Shown in pieces: positions 11,412-23,205 of a DNA stretch of 64,000 nt (position 1 is the first letter of the stretch; each line of letters starts with the position of its first letter). The stretch is from the NCBI GenBank assembly GCA_959347315.1, contig OY365810.1, forward strand, positions 15,866,500-15,930,499, in the 5' to 3' direction. The notes under the pieces are model-generated. The model was not told where the DNA came from. It searched no databases and saw only the letters and a program-made list of their open reading frames with translations. The DNA comes from Bimastos eiseni. Taxonomy: Eukaryota > Annelida > Clitellata > Crassiclitellata > Lumbricidae. The position numbers were made by a program, and so were the translations under genes.

Positions 11412-12297
11412 GTGGCCGTCCATAAATAACGTCACGCACCTAGAAGGGAGGGTCACACTTCGTGACGATGTGAGACGAAGGGGAGGGGCCCAAGAGACGT
11501 GGAGTCAAATTATCACACCAAACATCAAAATGCATAGAATTGATATTTTGTTTAAAAATTTCAAGCTCCATTTTATTGACAGTAATTGTTACCGAAATTT
11601 AACAACACAGATTATGATTATTACATTCTTAATTTTTTGATTGTTTACTTTTAAGCTCGATGTCAATTTTGGGGTTTTTGGAAGTGAGGCAGCCATTCTG
11701 TAACACACAGGCAGTAATCAATTATTCGGCTGGAACGCATCAGGCCACAGAGAGTCGTGCACGTCGGCAACGTGAACTAATGGTATTAAGCGCAAACGAA
11801 GCAATGGAGAGAGTGTGTATTCGAAAGACTAAGAATAGCTGGATCTGAATGGAATATCTATTGAACAGGATGATGAGATCCAAGCTCTCCCTATTTATTT
11901 CACGAAGGAGCATTTTGCTGCACCGTGGAAGAATGGAGAAGCATAAACTTTGGATTGTTTCAAGTTATTGCTATTAAACATTTCTTTATAAATGTAATGA
12001 TTCTACCAGAGCCTTTCATCTTGGGGAATGCATAATTATTATAATAATAATACTTTCTCCATCTTTCTTTGTTCTACAATATAGTTTCAAGTATTTTTAT
12101 AGTTACAATTAGGCCTATTATATTTCATAATAATAGTAAGAAAAATGGTTTACAACATTTTGTACATCTGGTTTATTCGGGTGTGCAGAGCTTTGTGGCG
12201 TCATATTTTAGGGGTCATGACTTGGTGACGACATGTGACGAGGCGATGGGATAAATATTTTGTACTAAATTACATAACGTCATTTATTGACGGCCTC
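11412..12297. mobile_element. Harbinger/ISL2EU-like non-autonomous DNA element
   Basis: The left end GGCCGTCCATAAATAACGTC (from 11414) and the right end ACGTCATTTATTGACGGCC (12277-12295) are imperfect inverted repeats of each other. They resemble the ends of the two elements at 36167 and 46111. No clean target duplication is seen here, so the edges are approximate. Inside there is no transposase; the frame at 11660-11848 is not recognisable. Confidence 0.6.
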
Positions 12298-12299
12298 TG

Positions 12300-14610
12300 T
12301 GTGCGTCACATAAGATGAGCAAGTGATAAGCAAAGCTTAAAGATATTCCACGTAATAAAATTATACAAAATAAGCCATAAAACCTATTGCCTATTATAGC
12401 AGTCCTAACCAGACTTGTTTATATAGGGTGATTAAAAATGAACTGGTTCAATGACAACACCGATGTCCCTAAGCCTACGTCGGTTCATGGCATCAGCGAG
12501 GCAGGCAGACCTCAGCGGTGGCCAAGAAGTGCATTGTCTTACTCGGATGACGGAAATCTTGCTTGAGAGGTAAACCATCGGTGAGTGTCTTTCAGAATGA
12601 ACTACGAAGGGTCATAAAGGCTAAGGGAACTGAATTTGAGTAGGGTATGTAAACGCTGTCTGTTGTATACGCTATGTAACTGCGTTGAAAGGGGACTGAC
12701 GCCGGAGTGGATTTCCTCTCAAACCGTCGGTGAAATCGTGAAACCGCCATAGAAGACTTATCACGCTGCTTAGTCAAAGGAAATTGATTACATGCATGTA
12801 TAGAACGTGAGGTTGTTACGTCGTCTGGCCTCCTCAGCTCAGGTAGCAGCTCAGATAAACCTGGCTTTGGCGACGCCTTTATTACGAATTAATTAACAGG
12901 TGTGGCAACTCACGGTTTCCAATCGCTCGTGCTGATGAAGTGAATGATTACTGCCTTCCGTAGTAATAAAAAGCATAAAAAGCGGTATACGTCGACGCGC
13001 GTGTACGTTGCATGTCCATATATAGACCGTATATATATAAATATATATATATATGGACATTAATGATTTATTGCGTCAAGCTCAACGAAGCGAATGCACC
13101 ATATTTAACCCGCAACTGACGCCGAACCCACCAGCCATCAAGCTCGCATGGAGCCTAACTATTATTACAGCAGTTTTATATAGCGCCAGGTATATATTGC
13201 ATGTGTATAAATTATGACCAAGATTGCCAAGGTGAGGTCTATGCGTGTCCCATAGTGTCAACGGAAATGCTGGACGAGGGCCTGCTGCCTTATAGGGCCT
13301 AGTGGTTGGTCTGGTTTTCAAGGATTTCTAGAGTTGAAAGCAGCCCTGTAGAAATTAAAAGCTGAGGTTGTGATTAACGAACACGAACCTTCAAAAGCAA
13401 CCGTATTGATTGCAATTGTTCGACAGAGATGCTTCGTGAAAAAATTCCGGGCAAACGGAACGAAATCGATCAATCAGTTTCGTAAGTGGTGATGATCACC
13501 TCGTGTATCACCATGTCTTGTCAGACTCTTGTCTCTAGTCAGAGAGCATCACGTTAACAACCGATTGATCAATTATAAAAACACAGTTAGATAGGAAACG
13601 TCTCCGCAAAATAACATGTTGTTGTTGTTGCTGATGTTCTCTTTGAACCAGAAAACGGAAAGTGGGTCTTATATCTTTAGTCTGAGACAGGAAGTGTGCA
13701 GTGAGCTTTGTTGTGGAAGAGAGAGAGAGAGAGACAGAGAGAGACAGAGAGAGAGAGAAAGAAAGAAAGAGACAGATAGACAGACAGAGACAGAGATACA
13801 GAGACAGATATAGAAAGACAGAGACAAAGAGACCGAGAGAGACAGAGAGACCGAGTGATAGAGATGAGGTATGAAATCACTGGAGCTGAGCACTTACAAA
13901 AATATGCGGACGTATTGATGACAGAGGTGGGTTGTGGAACGTCATAAGGGCAGCGGACAGCAGAAATCTAGCAGCACCCGAACAAATATCGAGCATGTTC
14001 ACAAACTTATTTGCTCACAGAATAGCAACATCATAAAATCATCTCAGTACTCGGCGAATTTCAGCAGAGTTGAACACCAGTCGGACGTCTGTTAGAAGAT
14101 TTACCAAAGAAGAGCTGAACGCTTTTGGTCGTGTCCCTGGGCAAATTATCACCAATGCAATGGCCTACAACCAGGTCATCAAAACTTGCCAAATAGACTC
14201 AGAATATGCCTCAGAATGCCACTGGTGGTAGACACAGGTTGTGAAACAATATGATGTTTGTTTTATAGCAATTACTTGAGATGTGACCTCCTAAAATCGT
14301 TTTTGTAGCTTTTTGCTGCATCGAATGTTTTTTGACTGTCAAAAATCAGTGGTTGCACTCACTAAAAGTGATATAAATTTTTTTCTGTGAAACATATTTT
14401 CGTCAAATTTGGTGGTGATATGTCAATATAAATTAGCTTAGCGTCAGTAAAATTTCATTTACTAATCTCTAATTTTGGCCGAAATATTAGCAAAAAACTG
14501 AGGGGGTTACTTTATAATGGCCCACCCTGCATAATGCGTCTTCATAGGATTGATGAGCTTGTCTGTACTGAACCTCGTTGACAGAATGCCTTTGTAAATA
14601 GTTTTATAGG
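12300..14610. other. Intergenic DNA with possible decayed mariner-like remnant
   Basis: No intact gene is visible. The stretch 14080-14540 ends with GGCCCACCCTG and carries short conserved-looking frames that resemble the 3' part of a decayed Tc1/mariner-type element. A matching 5' terminus could not be fixed with confidence. The rest includes a purine-rich microsatellite. Confidence 0.35.
13716..13862 (+). repeat. GA-rich (GAGACA)n microsatellite
   Basis: A purine-only run of GAGA, GACA and GAAA units. The arginine/glutamate and serine/leucine frames across it are artefacts. Confidence 0.9.
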
Positions 14611-14672
14611 ATCCTGCTTATATGTATGTATATGTGTACATGTATGTGCGTGACTGTGTATGCAACTATGCG

Positions 14673-14674
14673 TA

Positions 14675-14725
<51 letters not shown>
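14673..14725 (+). repeat. (CT)n followed by (TA)n microsatellite
   Basis: A compound dinucleotide repeat: a CT run switching directly to a TA run. Confidence 0.9.
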
Positions 14726-14728
<3 letters not shown>

Positions 14729-14817
14729 CATGTATGAATGTGTGTAGCCATAACCCTAATTTTATGGTATATAATGGTCATGGTTATGGCTATGTATGCA
14801 TGTATGCATCATGTACG

Positions 14818-15005
14818 TATGATGTATGTATGTATGTATGTATGTATGTATGTATGTATGTATGTATGTATGTATGTATGTATGTATGTATGTATGTATG
14901 TATGTATGTACGTATGATGTATGTATGTATGTATGTATGTATGTATGTATGTATGCATGTATGTATGTATGTGTATATATGCATAATGTAATGTATGTAT
15001 GTATG
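14818..15005 (+). repeat. (TATG)n microsatellite
   Basis: A shorter and much purer TATG array than the one at 7.5-8.7 kb, with only one CATG unit and two GTACGTATGATG interruptions. Confidence 0.93.
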
Positions 15006-15244
15006 TGTGTATTTATGTGCGACGACTGTGCGTGTATCGCCGTGTATGCATTGTAGGATTGTAGGTCTGTAGGCCAATGTATGCTTGTATTGTATGTGTG
15101 TGCATGTGTGTATGTACTATGTTTGCATCTTCGTTGTTGACGTACGATGGAGTGTTTTCGTTACCTTATAAAAATGCTGCTGACACCAACGTCAATGACG
15201 ATAAAGTCATTCCGAACAAAAGTTTTTCGCTGACAGACCGATGT

Positions 15245-15389
15245 TAAGATATTCCGAAAAGTCGCCGCTGGTAATGTAATGTAAATCTTAGAAAATTTCT
15301 CAGCGCCCACAAAAGTGGCTTTTGTGGGCGCTGAGAAATTTTCTAAGATTTACATTACATTACCAGCGGCGACTTTTCGGAATATCTTA
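15245..15389. repeat. Perfect 71-bp inverted repeat with 3-nt loop
   Basis: Arms 15245-15315 and 15319-15389 are exact reverse complements over 71 bp, separated by TGG. No mismatch was found on base-by-base comparison. The arm contains a segment (GTAATGTAATGTAAA...GAAAATTTC) with about 80% identity over 41 bases to 34572-34612, so the arm belongs to a dispersed repeat family. Confidence 0.95.
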
Positions 15390-15679
15390 GTGAGACTAGA
15401 TTAATCACCGGCGCTGGTGAGCTTCCGCAGACACGCACAGTCCAATCCATTGATTCCCAAAAATAGATGGAAATTCGGAGTTTAGGTTTCTGGACTATGT
15501 AGGATCAAGGAGTGACGACAGATGAAGGGGTCCCAACAAAGAGCAGTCCCTAGACGATAGCAGATGCATGCCCTTTGCAGATGGGTCTGTGGAAGGAGAT
15601 ATACTTCACATCCGACGGGGATTACAGAACGTCATACCCCAGTCACACTAGGCCCCGATCTCACAACGCTCCCATCACA

Positions 15680-17119
15680 CTCGTAGAGCGTGGTGGAAAC
15701 ATGCAGAACGCAGTAGAACCGCAGTTCGATCTTCTATGAACGTATTGCAATCGCTATCGAGCGTGGCGCCGTCTCCATGAGCGTGGAGCGCGTGGCCAAA
15801 TTTTGAACATGTTAAAAAAACGTGATGCGAGCATGGCGGAAAGAAGCTCAGTGCGAGCGCATTTGAGCGTAGTAGAAACAGGGCGAGCGTAGTACCGACG
15901 TAAGTCGAGCGTAGTGCGAACTTAATGATCGTTTTGCAAGCGTGGTGGAAGTGGTAAAAGTCGGCTTTCCGATCTGACCACGATGTCGGTAATTTTACAT
16001 CACGCCTATGGCGAAGTCCTTGCGACCTGACCGCGCTGTCGCTATGACCAAAAGGCGACTTCAGGCTCGACCCGTTTGTAATACGCTAGTGCAACGCATA
16101 ACGCGCGCAGACAACGCTGCTGTGACGTTCTCATAACTTTGGCCTATAACCTGCGTTACTGCCACGCTCATTTCAACCATTATGATCTCGTGGCCTAAAT
16201 TTGGGTGCAATACAAATAGCAGTGTCAGCCATAGATGAAATAAAATGGGACCACACCATGTTACCTCTACCCGGACAACTCGAATCCCTGGAATGCCAAG
16301 CCATCATCATGCTGAGGAGGATGAAGAGGCAGGACTGTATGCTACGATGAAGACGGATGCGTGGTCTAAAACGCCTTTGACGGTGGACAATGGACACAAG
16401 CTACAATATAATAATGGAACATTTATTGTACATAGGTGATTGGGGGTGTTGTGCTGCACTGCATTGATTGTAGTGATATTAGTAGTATTAGTATTATATT
16501 TTCAGGACACGTGTGTAATGCTAGCATGATGACTATTTTGGAGAGGTGTTTGTCATGTCATGTGAAGTAATTTAAGCTGTATTTCTGAAATATGAAATGA
16601 AGCAAAAACTGTCTGAGGTTGCGATTATTACATCACTTTGCCTGCGGTATGACAGGATAATTAGTCGTTTAGTTTCATATATATATATATATATATGTAA
16701 ATACATACATGTATGCATGCATACATACAAAAGCGGTGTTGTCTGCGCACGTTAAGCGTTGCGCAATCGTATTACGAACGGGTCGAGCATGACAGCGACG
16801 CATAATTGTCATAGCGAGAGCGTGGTCAGGTCGCAGAGACATCGCCGTGATGTAAAAGTAACGACATCGTGCTCAGATCGTGAAGACATTTTTTACGACC
16901 TACAACACGCTCAAATGCACTCGCACTGCGCTTCTTTCCGTCGCGCTCGCACGAAGTTTTTTTAACATGTTCAAAATTTGGTCACGCGCTCCACGCTCAT
17001 GGTGACGGCGCCACGCTCGATCGTGATTGCAATACGTTCATACAAGATCGAACTGCGGTTCTACTGCGATTCTAATGCGCTTTTACTACATTCTACACAT
17101 TTCCATCACGCTCTACGAG
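15680..17119. mobile_element. Foldback-type DNA element with ~450-bp imperfect inverted termini
   Basis: The left terminus CTCGTAGAGCGTGGTGG (from 15680) and the right terminus CCATCACGCTCTACGAG (to 17119) begin a long inverted repeat. It continues inward for about 430-450 bp (15680-16125 against 16735-17119) with clear but imperfect identity and some indels. Shared landmarks are AACTGCGGTTCTACTGC, TTTTTTTAACATGTTCAAA, CATGAGCGTGGAGCGCG and CGACCCGTT(T/C)GTAATACG. The left arm repeats a GAGCGTAGTR motif several times. The 0.6-kb middle has no recognisable transposase; a 64-codon frame (16245-16439) is present but unassigned. Target duplications were not resolved. Confidence 0.8.
16677..16697 (+). 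repeat. (AT)n microsatellite
   Basis: A short pure TA run in the spacer of the foldback element, followed by ATACATACATG units. Confidence 0.85.
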
Positions 17120-17876
17120 GTTATCTTGAGGGCGCTATAAGTCCTCTGAATTAATTAACGAATGAGCACCAATTGGTCAGCTGCAACCATCATCTGCGCT
17201 TACGAAAGAGAAGAACCAATCCGACAATCAGAAACGAGAGTTGTAACTTTGGACGAAGAAATCTATAGAAGAAGCTGTTGCCTAGTTAAGCCAACAAAAA
17301 GTAAACTCAATCGATGCACAGAGACGCTGACATCAAACGGTGACACCATGTGCATGCCCATTACATACATGTAGCCTACTGTAACACATCCTCGACTTCA
17401 ACATATTAATCCAGTCTGACAAGAATAGTTACCGCACATTAACGTGCAATTCTGTAGATGGGATTAATAAACTTCCTAAAAATCGATCAGATCACTTAAT
17501 TATATGAGGTATGCGCAGATATAGAAATTTACGTTTAGAAAATTGTCGTGTCCTATTATCCTATAATTTCAACAAATTCCTTCGTCACAACACTAATGTC
17601 CATGATCACCTAACAGAGATTCAAATCAATACCACTAACGTTTCGTATGTATACACAAGCACCAAATTCTGTTCCGTCAGATATTCTATAATGGTGAGCT
17701 GATTTTGAACTAAACCCAATTATCTATTAGGCAACTTCTTACTTTATGCTGCGCCATTTCCTATTTGGTAAAAACTAATTGGACCCGTACGTCCAAGTAT
17801 CTGCTTGAGTTGACATCAGATGCCGACTCACCCCATCCATATATAATCTAAATCTTAATCCAATAAATAAATCCCC

Positions 17877-17877
<1 letters not shown>
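17120..17877. other. Intergenic DNA, nothing recognised
   Basis: AT-rich sequence with short frames of 60-70 codons and no domains. Confidence 0.6.

Positions 17878-17918
<41 letters not shown>
17878..17918 (+). repeat. (TAA)n microsatellite, 5' flank of retroelement
   Basis: A pure TAA/AAT repeat directly preceding the retroelement fragment. Confidence 0.95.
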
Positions 17919-17940
17919 TTACCTAGTCCGACGTCGACGG

Positions 17941-18789
17941 ACTGCTTGAGAAGATGGAACATCTATGGTGCACCGAGAGCCAAATGATGCGTCCGGACAA
18001 TGATGCAGCACACAAGCAATCAAACTGGGACAAGCCGCTACTGCAGAAGGCAGCGGCCAAGCTGAGCACTGTCCAAACCAACCCATACCATCAGGCGCTA
18101 TTCAAGGCAGCCGCAGCACCGCATGCCGGAGACTGGCTCTTTGCCCTACCAATCACTTCATGTGGACTTCGGCTAGACGACGAAGCTGTCAGAATTGCGG
18201 TGGGTCTCCGTCTGGGGACACGCATATGTGAGCCACACGCATGCCCATGCGGGTCACGAGTCAATGCGGAAGGAGCACACGGGCTTTCTTGTGGTCTTGG
18301 ACCAGGGCGGTTCGCCAGGCACGCAGCATTAAACGACATAATCAGTCGTAGCCTCACACGCGCTGGTTTCGCAAATATTAAGGAACCCCGGGACTCTCCA
18401 GAACTGACGGAAAACGCCCTGATGGTCTTACGCTGATCCCTTGGCGAAGAGGACGGAACCTGATATGGGATGCGACAGTGATTGACACCGTGGCTCCATC
18501 ATATCTCCAAGCGACGTCATCTTCGGTGGGGGCTGCAGCGGAGGTGGCTACCACCAGGAATACCATCAAGTACAGCCAGCTCGCTGTCAGCTATCTCTTC
18601 ATTCCATTGGCCTTTGAGACCATGGGCCCAGTCAATAGCGAAGGAATAGACTTCATCAAAGACTTGGGTCGCCTTCTGACACATGTCACCAGAGACCCTA
18701 GAGAGACAAGCTACTTGTTCCAACGATTGTCAGTTTGCATCCAGCGCTTCAATGCAGTTGCCTTCAGAGGCTCTTTTGTGCAGCTGTAG
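17941..18789 (+). pseudogene. C-terminal part of a non-LTR retrotransposon ORF with restriction-like endonuclease
   Basis: This is the 3' end of a reverse-transcriptase polyprotein downstream of the polymerase domain. The first part (17954-18436) has WDKPL, a conserved GDWLFALPITSCGLRLDDEA block, then a zinc-binding CxC...H...C cluster ending AHGLSC, then RHAALNDIISR. A one-base deletion in the CCCC run at 18386-18389 shifts the frame. In the next frame a PDG motif (~18417) and a WDATVID block (~18467-18487) complete the PD-(D/E)xK-type pattern of restriction-like endonucleases found in R2/R4/NeSL-like elements. The frame then runs to a TAG at 18787. The RT domain itself is missing, so this is a 5'-truncated, inactivated copy. 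TAA repeats lie on both sides, fitting insertion into TAA repeats as known for Dong/R4 elements. Clade assignment is inferred. Confidence 0.75.
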
Positions 18790-18828
18790 TTTAACCAAAC
18801 AATATACACACTCGTGCACTCAATTTTA

Positions 18829-18875
18829 TAATAATAATAATCATTATTATTGTTATTATTATTATTATTATTATT
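18829..18875 (+). repeat. (TAA)n / (TTA)n microsatellite, 3' flank of retroelement
   Basis: An (AAT)n run switching to (TTA)n directly after the retroelement 3' end. Confidence 0.9.
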
Positions 18876-18970
18876 ACATGTGTCAAATAAAAGAATGGAA
18901 TATGATGATCTTGGTCTAAAGATTATGATTATCTATAATCTGTAAATCTCTGGAAAACATTTTGCACTAG

Positions 18971-19013
<43 letters not shown>

Positions 19014-19032
19014 TTAATAATAATAATAATAA
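18971..19032 (+). repeat. (AAT)n microsatellite
   Basis: A pure AAT repeat with one AATATT interruption, followed by a TA run (19050-19070) that sits inside the small inverted repeat ATATGGGATATAT / ATATATCCCCTAT. Confidence 0.9.
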
Positions 19033-19636
19033 TACTCGCATATGGGATATATTATATATATATATATAGATATATATCCCCTATACGAGTAAAAGGAAAC
19101 CTTTATTGCCAATGCGTGCTTTTGCCGTTCGCTTTATATTTGACTGATTATTTTCTTATTTTTGGCGTGATGCTGACTCGATCTTTAATTAAGATTTATG
19201 CTTTTGTTCTTCAAAAGGTTAATCTAGGCAATTGACGTAATATTCGCTTGCCTGCGTCAGACTGCATTGCTGCCTTAGGGGGTCCTAATATGTGGGTTGG
19301 GGGTCGTCGTAAGACCCATTCAGAGTGGCCTGCGCACAAAACTAATAATTTGTTTCAAGTGCCACTGTTCTTCGTTGATTACAAAATCAATTATCTGGTG
19401 TGATTGTACAATGTGGCCTTGGTCATGTTGTACAAAGAGGTGCTTTGGTCAAATGGTAGCCACTGTGCGATGAATAGGGAAATGGGGTGGAAATTGAATC
19501 GAGAAACTTCGTACTAACCACTTATATCTACTTATTATACCATCACAGGCTTCCCATTCCATACCAAAATCCCAACTCTTCAGGACTTCGGTGATCCTCT
19601 CACGCATGCTTTCACGTACTCAAGGAAACCAGCTCT

Positions 19637-22001
19637 GCATAAATCTCTGTTCTCTTTGTCGATAAGCAATCAATCAGATGGATATCGAACTCTGGACAAC
19701 CCTTTTGACAAGAAGCAGCACATGTGAATATGCTGGTGCCCTGCGTTTCGATTTAGAGTAGCACTTTAGACATTAATTTTGAGTTTTTAATGCAGTCTCT
19801 TAGCCAACAAATCTTGGTCCATTAGTTAGTCAAAAGCGTATCAAGTGATACCCAAAATAGCAATTGCTGTAAGAAACACAACGGACCTAAATAATCCCTC
19901 GCTGCAATTGTTTCCTTTGTTATAATTATGCCTTGCATATCGATGCCTTTAATTATTGACCACCATCCCTTCGGCAGGCGATGTCTGAAAACGCTGTTAA
20001 AGTAATCGATGGCACACGCTTTAAAGACCGTTGTAAACAGAACTGAAAGAGGAAGACAGCAGCAAGTGGCGGTCCATTCAATGTCTCTCCAACTCCCAGT
20101 GTTCTGCATCAGCGTATACCTTTCTTCACGTGTGGTTGAAAATAAGATCATGCTGCGTCGTTTTCCGTTTAACGTGGAGATCTATAGCCAACGTCTATAC
20201 GAATTCCTGTCTTTGTCCGTCCATTCATCTGCCTATCCTCTTGTTCTTGTTGCGTCGATACCTCGTGTCTCCATGAATGACACACGGCGCCTGTTTACCT
20301 GTGAACGGTCTTCCTCTTCTTCCTCTTCTTCTTCCTCTTTTTCTTTTCTCATTTGTGGCGTTGTCATTGCTTTTGAGATGCACTTGAAGCCGAAATCAAC
20401 AACATTAGGTCCACATTACAGGCATGCATAGAATCGAACGGAGGGAAAGACGGACATTCAACACGATGAAAAGTTTATGACTACAAATCTATGGGTCTAA
20501 TCCGTCGGATGATCTGAGCTCAGACGGACGGACGGGCGAATTCGATGTTCGTCTCTTCGCCCGGGATTTACAGCCACCTGTTTGTCGTCGTCTGCCCTTT
20601 ATCCCGACTGATTGATTGTTTATCGGCACTACACGCGGCGCTTCTGCTTTGCCTACTTCCTCTCCTTGTTCTTCTCCTCCTCCCCCTTTTTCTCCTCCTC
20701 CTCCTCCTTTAATTGATCTTCCTAAACTTCCTTCTCCTCCTCCTTTTAATCTTCTACTCCTCTTTTCTTCCACCACCCCGCTCCTCCTCTTCCACTTCTC
20801 TTTTCACCTATTTCTATCCCCCCTCCTTCTCCTCTTCCTCCCGCTCTTCCGCTTCCTTCTCCTGTTCCTCCTCCTTCTCCTCCTCCTCCTCCTCCACTTC
20901 TCTTTCCACCTATTTCTATTCCTCCTCTTCCTCCCTCTCTTCCGCTTCCTTCTCCTCTTTCTCCTCCCCTTTCCATCGTCCTCCACCTCCTCCTCATCCG
21001 CCAACAGTTACTACTTTCCCACTCAAACTCTTCATGCTGGTGATCAATTGTTTCATTTGAAACGTTGCAATCAGAGAGGAGAAGAATAAGAGCAGAATGC
21101 AGAAGGATAGAATAGGACGGAGGCTGACAGAGACAGATACGGAGCCGGTGGTAGGCACTATGTGTTGTCAACGGTGTTATCTGATATCGATGCTAGTGCA
21201 GTCGTTTCTACCGTCGACACGACGATGACGTTGTTGGTGTTCTTCAGGTGACGTAATGTAAATTAATGTTTGCAAAAGTCATGGGTTCATTTATTCGCCG
21301 CCTCAAACAACAGACATCCACTTAAGCGACTCAATGCATCGAAGCTCAACCTCCACAAAGGCAGTTTCTCGACAACAGGAAAGGCTCTACATAATGCACT
21401 GCATATCTCGTCAGCGATTCGGTCTTTTCAAGGGAATATCAGCTGAAACGAATTGAAAAAATCCAGCTGAACAGGTGATTCAGCGATTCAGGAAAGAGCT
21501 GCAGATGTTCATTAATATGAAGGTGCATAATAACTGGACTTGCGAGTTGGAGAGACATTGAATGGACCGCCACTTGCTGCTGTCTTCCTCTTTCAGTTCT
21601 GTTTACAACGGTCTTTAAAGCGTGTGCCATCGATTACTATAACAGCGTTTTCAGACATCGCCTGCCGAAGGGATGGTGGTCAATAATTAAAGGCATCGAT
21701 ATGCAAGGCATAATTATAACAAAGGAAACAATTGCAGCGAGGGATTATTTAGGTCCGTTGTGTTTCTTACAGCAATTGCTATTTTGGGTATCACTTGATA
21801 CGCTTTTGACTAACTAATGGACCAAGATTTGTTGGTTAAGAGACTGCATTAAAAACTCAAAATTAATGTCTAAAGTGCTACTCTAAATCGAAACGCAGGG
21901 CACCAGCATATTCACATGTGCTGCTTCTTGTCAAAAGGGTTGTCCAGAGTTCGATATCCATCTGATTGATTGCTTATCGACAAAGAAAACAGAGATTATG
22001 C
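19637..22001. mobile_element. Foldback element with ~459-bp near-identical inverted repeats
   Basis: The segment 19637-20095 is repeated in inverted orientation at 21544-22001 with only a handful of differences seen by eye (for example TTAAAGTAATC versus TTATAGTAATC). The arms enclose 1,448 bp that includes a CT-rich tract. Open frames inside the arms (for example 20151 to 19822 on the minus strand) are mirrored in the two arms and match no known family. Each arm contains the dispersed core GTGAATATGCTGGTGCCCTG. No convincing target duplication was found. It could be a foldback transposon or two opposed copies of one repeat. Confidence 0.88.
20640..20998 (+). repeat. Polypyrimidine (CTC/TCC)n tract
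   Basis: About 360 bases that are almost entirely C and T, inside the foldback spacer. The proline/serine/leucine and opposing arginine/glutamate/glycine frames are artefacts of composition. Such tracts can form triplex (H-DNA). Confidence 0.9.
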
Positions 22002-22337
22002 GTTACGAGCCCCATTTGTCTGGATGCGGTCTTTAGGCCGAGCGATGTGACGGTTTGCGTGATTAAAATTCAATATTGCGTAACAACATATTTCACCCCT
22101 TTTATAGACTACATCATGAAGACAGAAGAGAACGTCAGAAGCACTCGTTCTCACGCACGCACTGTAGAGGGACGACATTGGCGAAGACGTCACTTATGCT
22201 TACACGTTTGTACTTATGCTTCACAGTTCAGGTCTATTGCGGGCGATTTGCAGCGGCTTTTTCATCTCTGTCTTGGCCATAAGGACGAATTTCACAGACG
22301 CAAATGATGCAACGCGGGACCGGCACAAAGTGGCTTT

Positions 22338-22545
22338 ATTCTCTCTCTGTCTCTGTCTTTGCCCTTCTATCTCTCTCTCGGTTGCTCTCTGTCTCTCTGT
22401 CGCTCGCTCTCGCTGTCGCCCTCTCTCTCTCTCTCTGTCTATGTCTGTTTTCTCTCTCTTTCTTTTTCTCTCTCTCCTTCTCTCTCTCTCTCTGCCTCTG
22501 CCTCTCTCTCTCTCTCTATGTGTCTGTCTGCCTTTCTCTTGCACA
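22338..22545 (+). repeat. (CT)n-rich microsatellite
   Basis: An interrupted CTCTCT/CTGTCT tract. Open frames across it on both strands are artefacts. Confidence 0.9.
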
Positions 22546-23042
22546 CGCCCAATTAGTCACTCAAATGTGCACTTATGAACTTTTCTAAGGAGGACATTTT
22601 ATCAAATTACAGTTGTATTGTATTGTAACAACTGTTCTGTCATTTATCATTTAAAACCATCGCAATATCGTGTCGTCTGGTACAGTTGGTATCACCCTCG
22701 TTTTCATTTTCACTGCACGAGACGTCATAGAAGCTCACCATCACAAGTGCACTCACCTGTCCCAAATATTACGATAATGACAGAAAATGCATTAAATGGT
22801 TTGATTCATAAGAGATCTGTTTATTCGAGCCATTAAAATGTCTCAGAGCAAAGCTAATTTTATTCCTTTTTGTTTATCAATTGTTTATCAACTCAAAAAG
22901 AGATCGTAGGCCTACTAATTTGGTTAGTTTGTTGTTATGTTCGGCATACATGTAAGGCCTAAATTTCAATATTACTCGACATCTAGGAACTCACTTGCAA
23001 CTGAAATATTTCATTTCATTTGCTCCGTAATTTACGTGAATA

Positions 23043-23205
23043 TACATCTGTCTCTGTCTATCTGTCTACCTGTCTATGTGTGTCTGACTGTGCGTGTGCC
23101 TGAGTGGCTGTCTGTGTTTTTGTCTGTCTGCCTGCCTGTCTGTGTGTGTCTTGTGTCTGGCTATGTATCTGTGTGTGTGTGTTTGTCTGTCTGTCTGTCT
23201 GCCTG
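23043..23205 (+). repeat. (TCTG)n / (TG)n microsatellite
   Basis: Interrupted TGTC and TG units. Just downstream, CAGAGGCGTAACTTTGG (from 23211) resembles a hAT-MITE terminus, but no partner end was found. Confidence 0.85.

Noticed and set aside
12420..14540. Mariner element bounded by TATAGGGTGATTAAAA and GGCCCACCCTG
   Set aside because: The two ends do not align as inverted repeats well enough, and no DDE/DDD motifs were found. Kept only as a weak remark for the 3' part.
20616..21171. Proline/serine/leucine and arginine/glutamate-rich frames near 20.6-21.2 kb
   Set aside because: These are produced by the polypyrimidine tract and its complement, and several overlapping frames are open at once.
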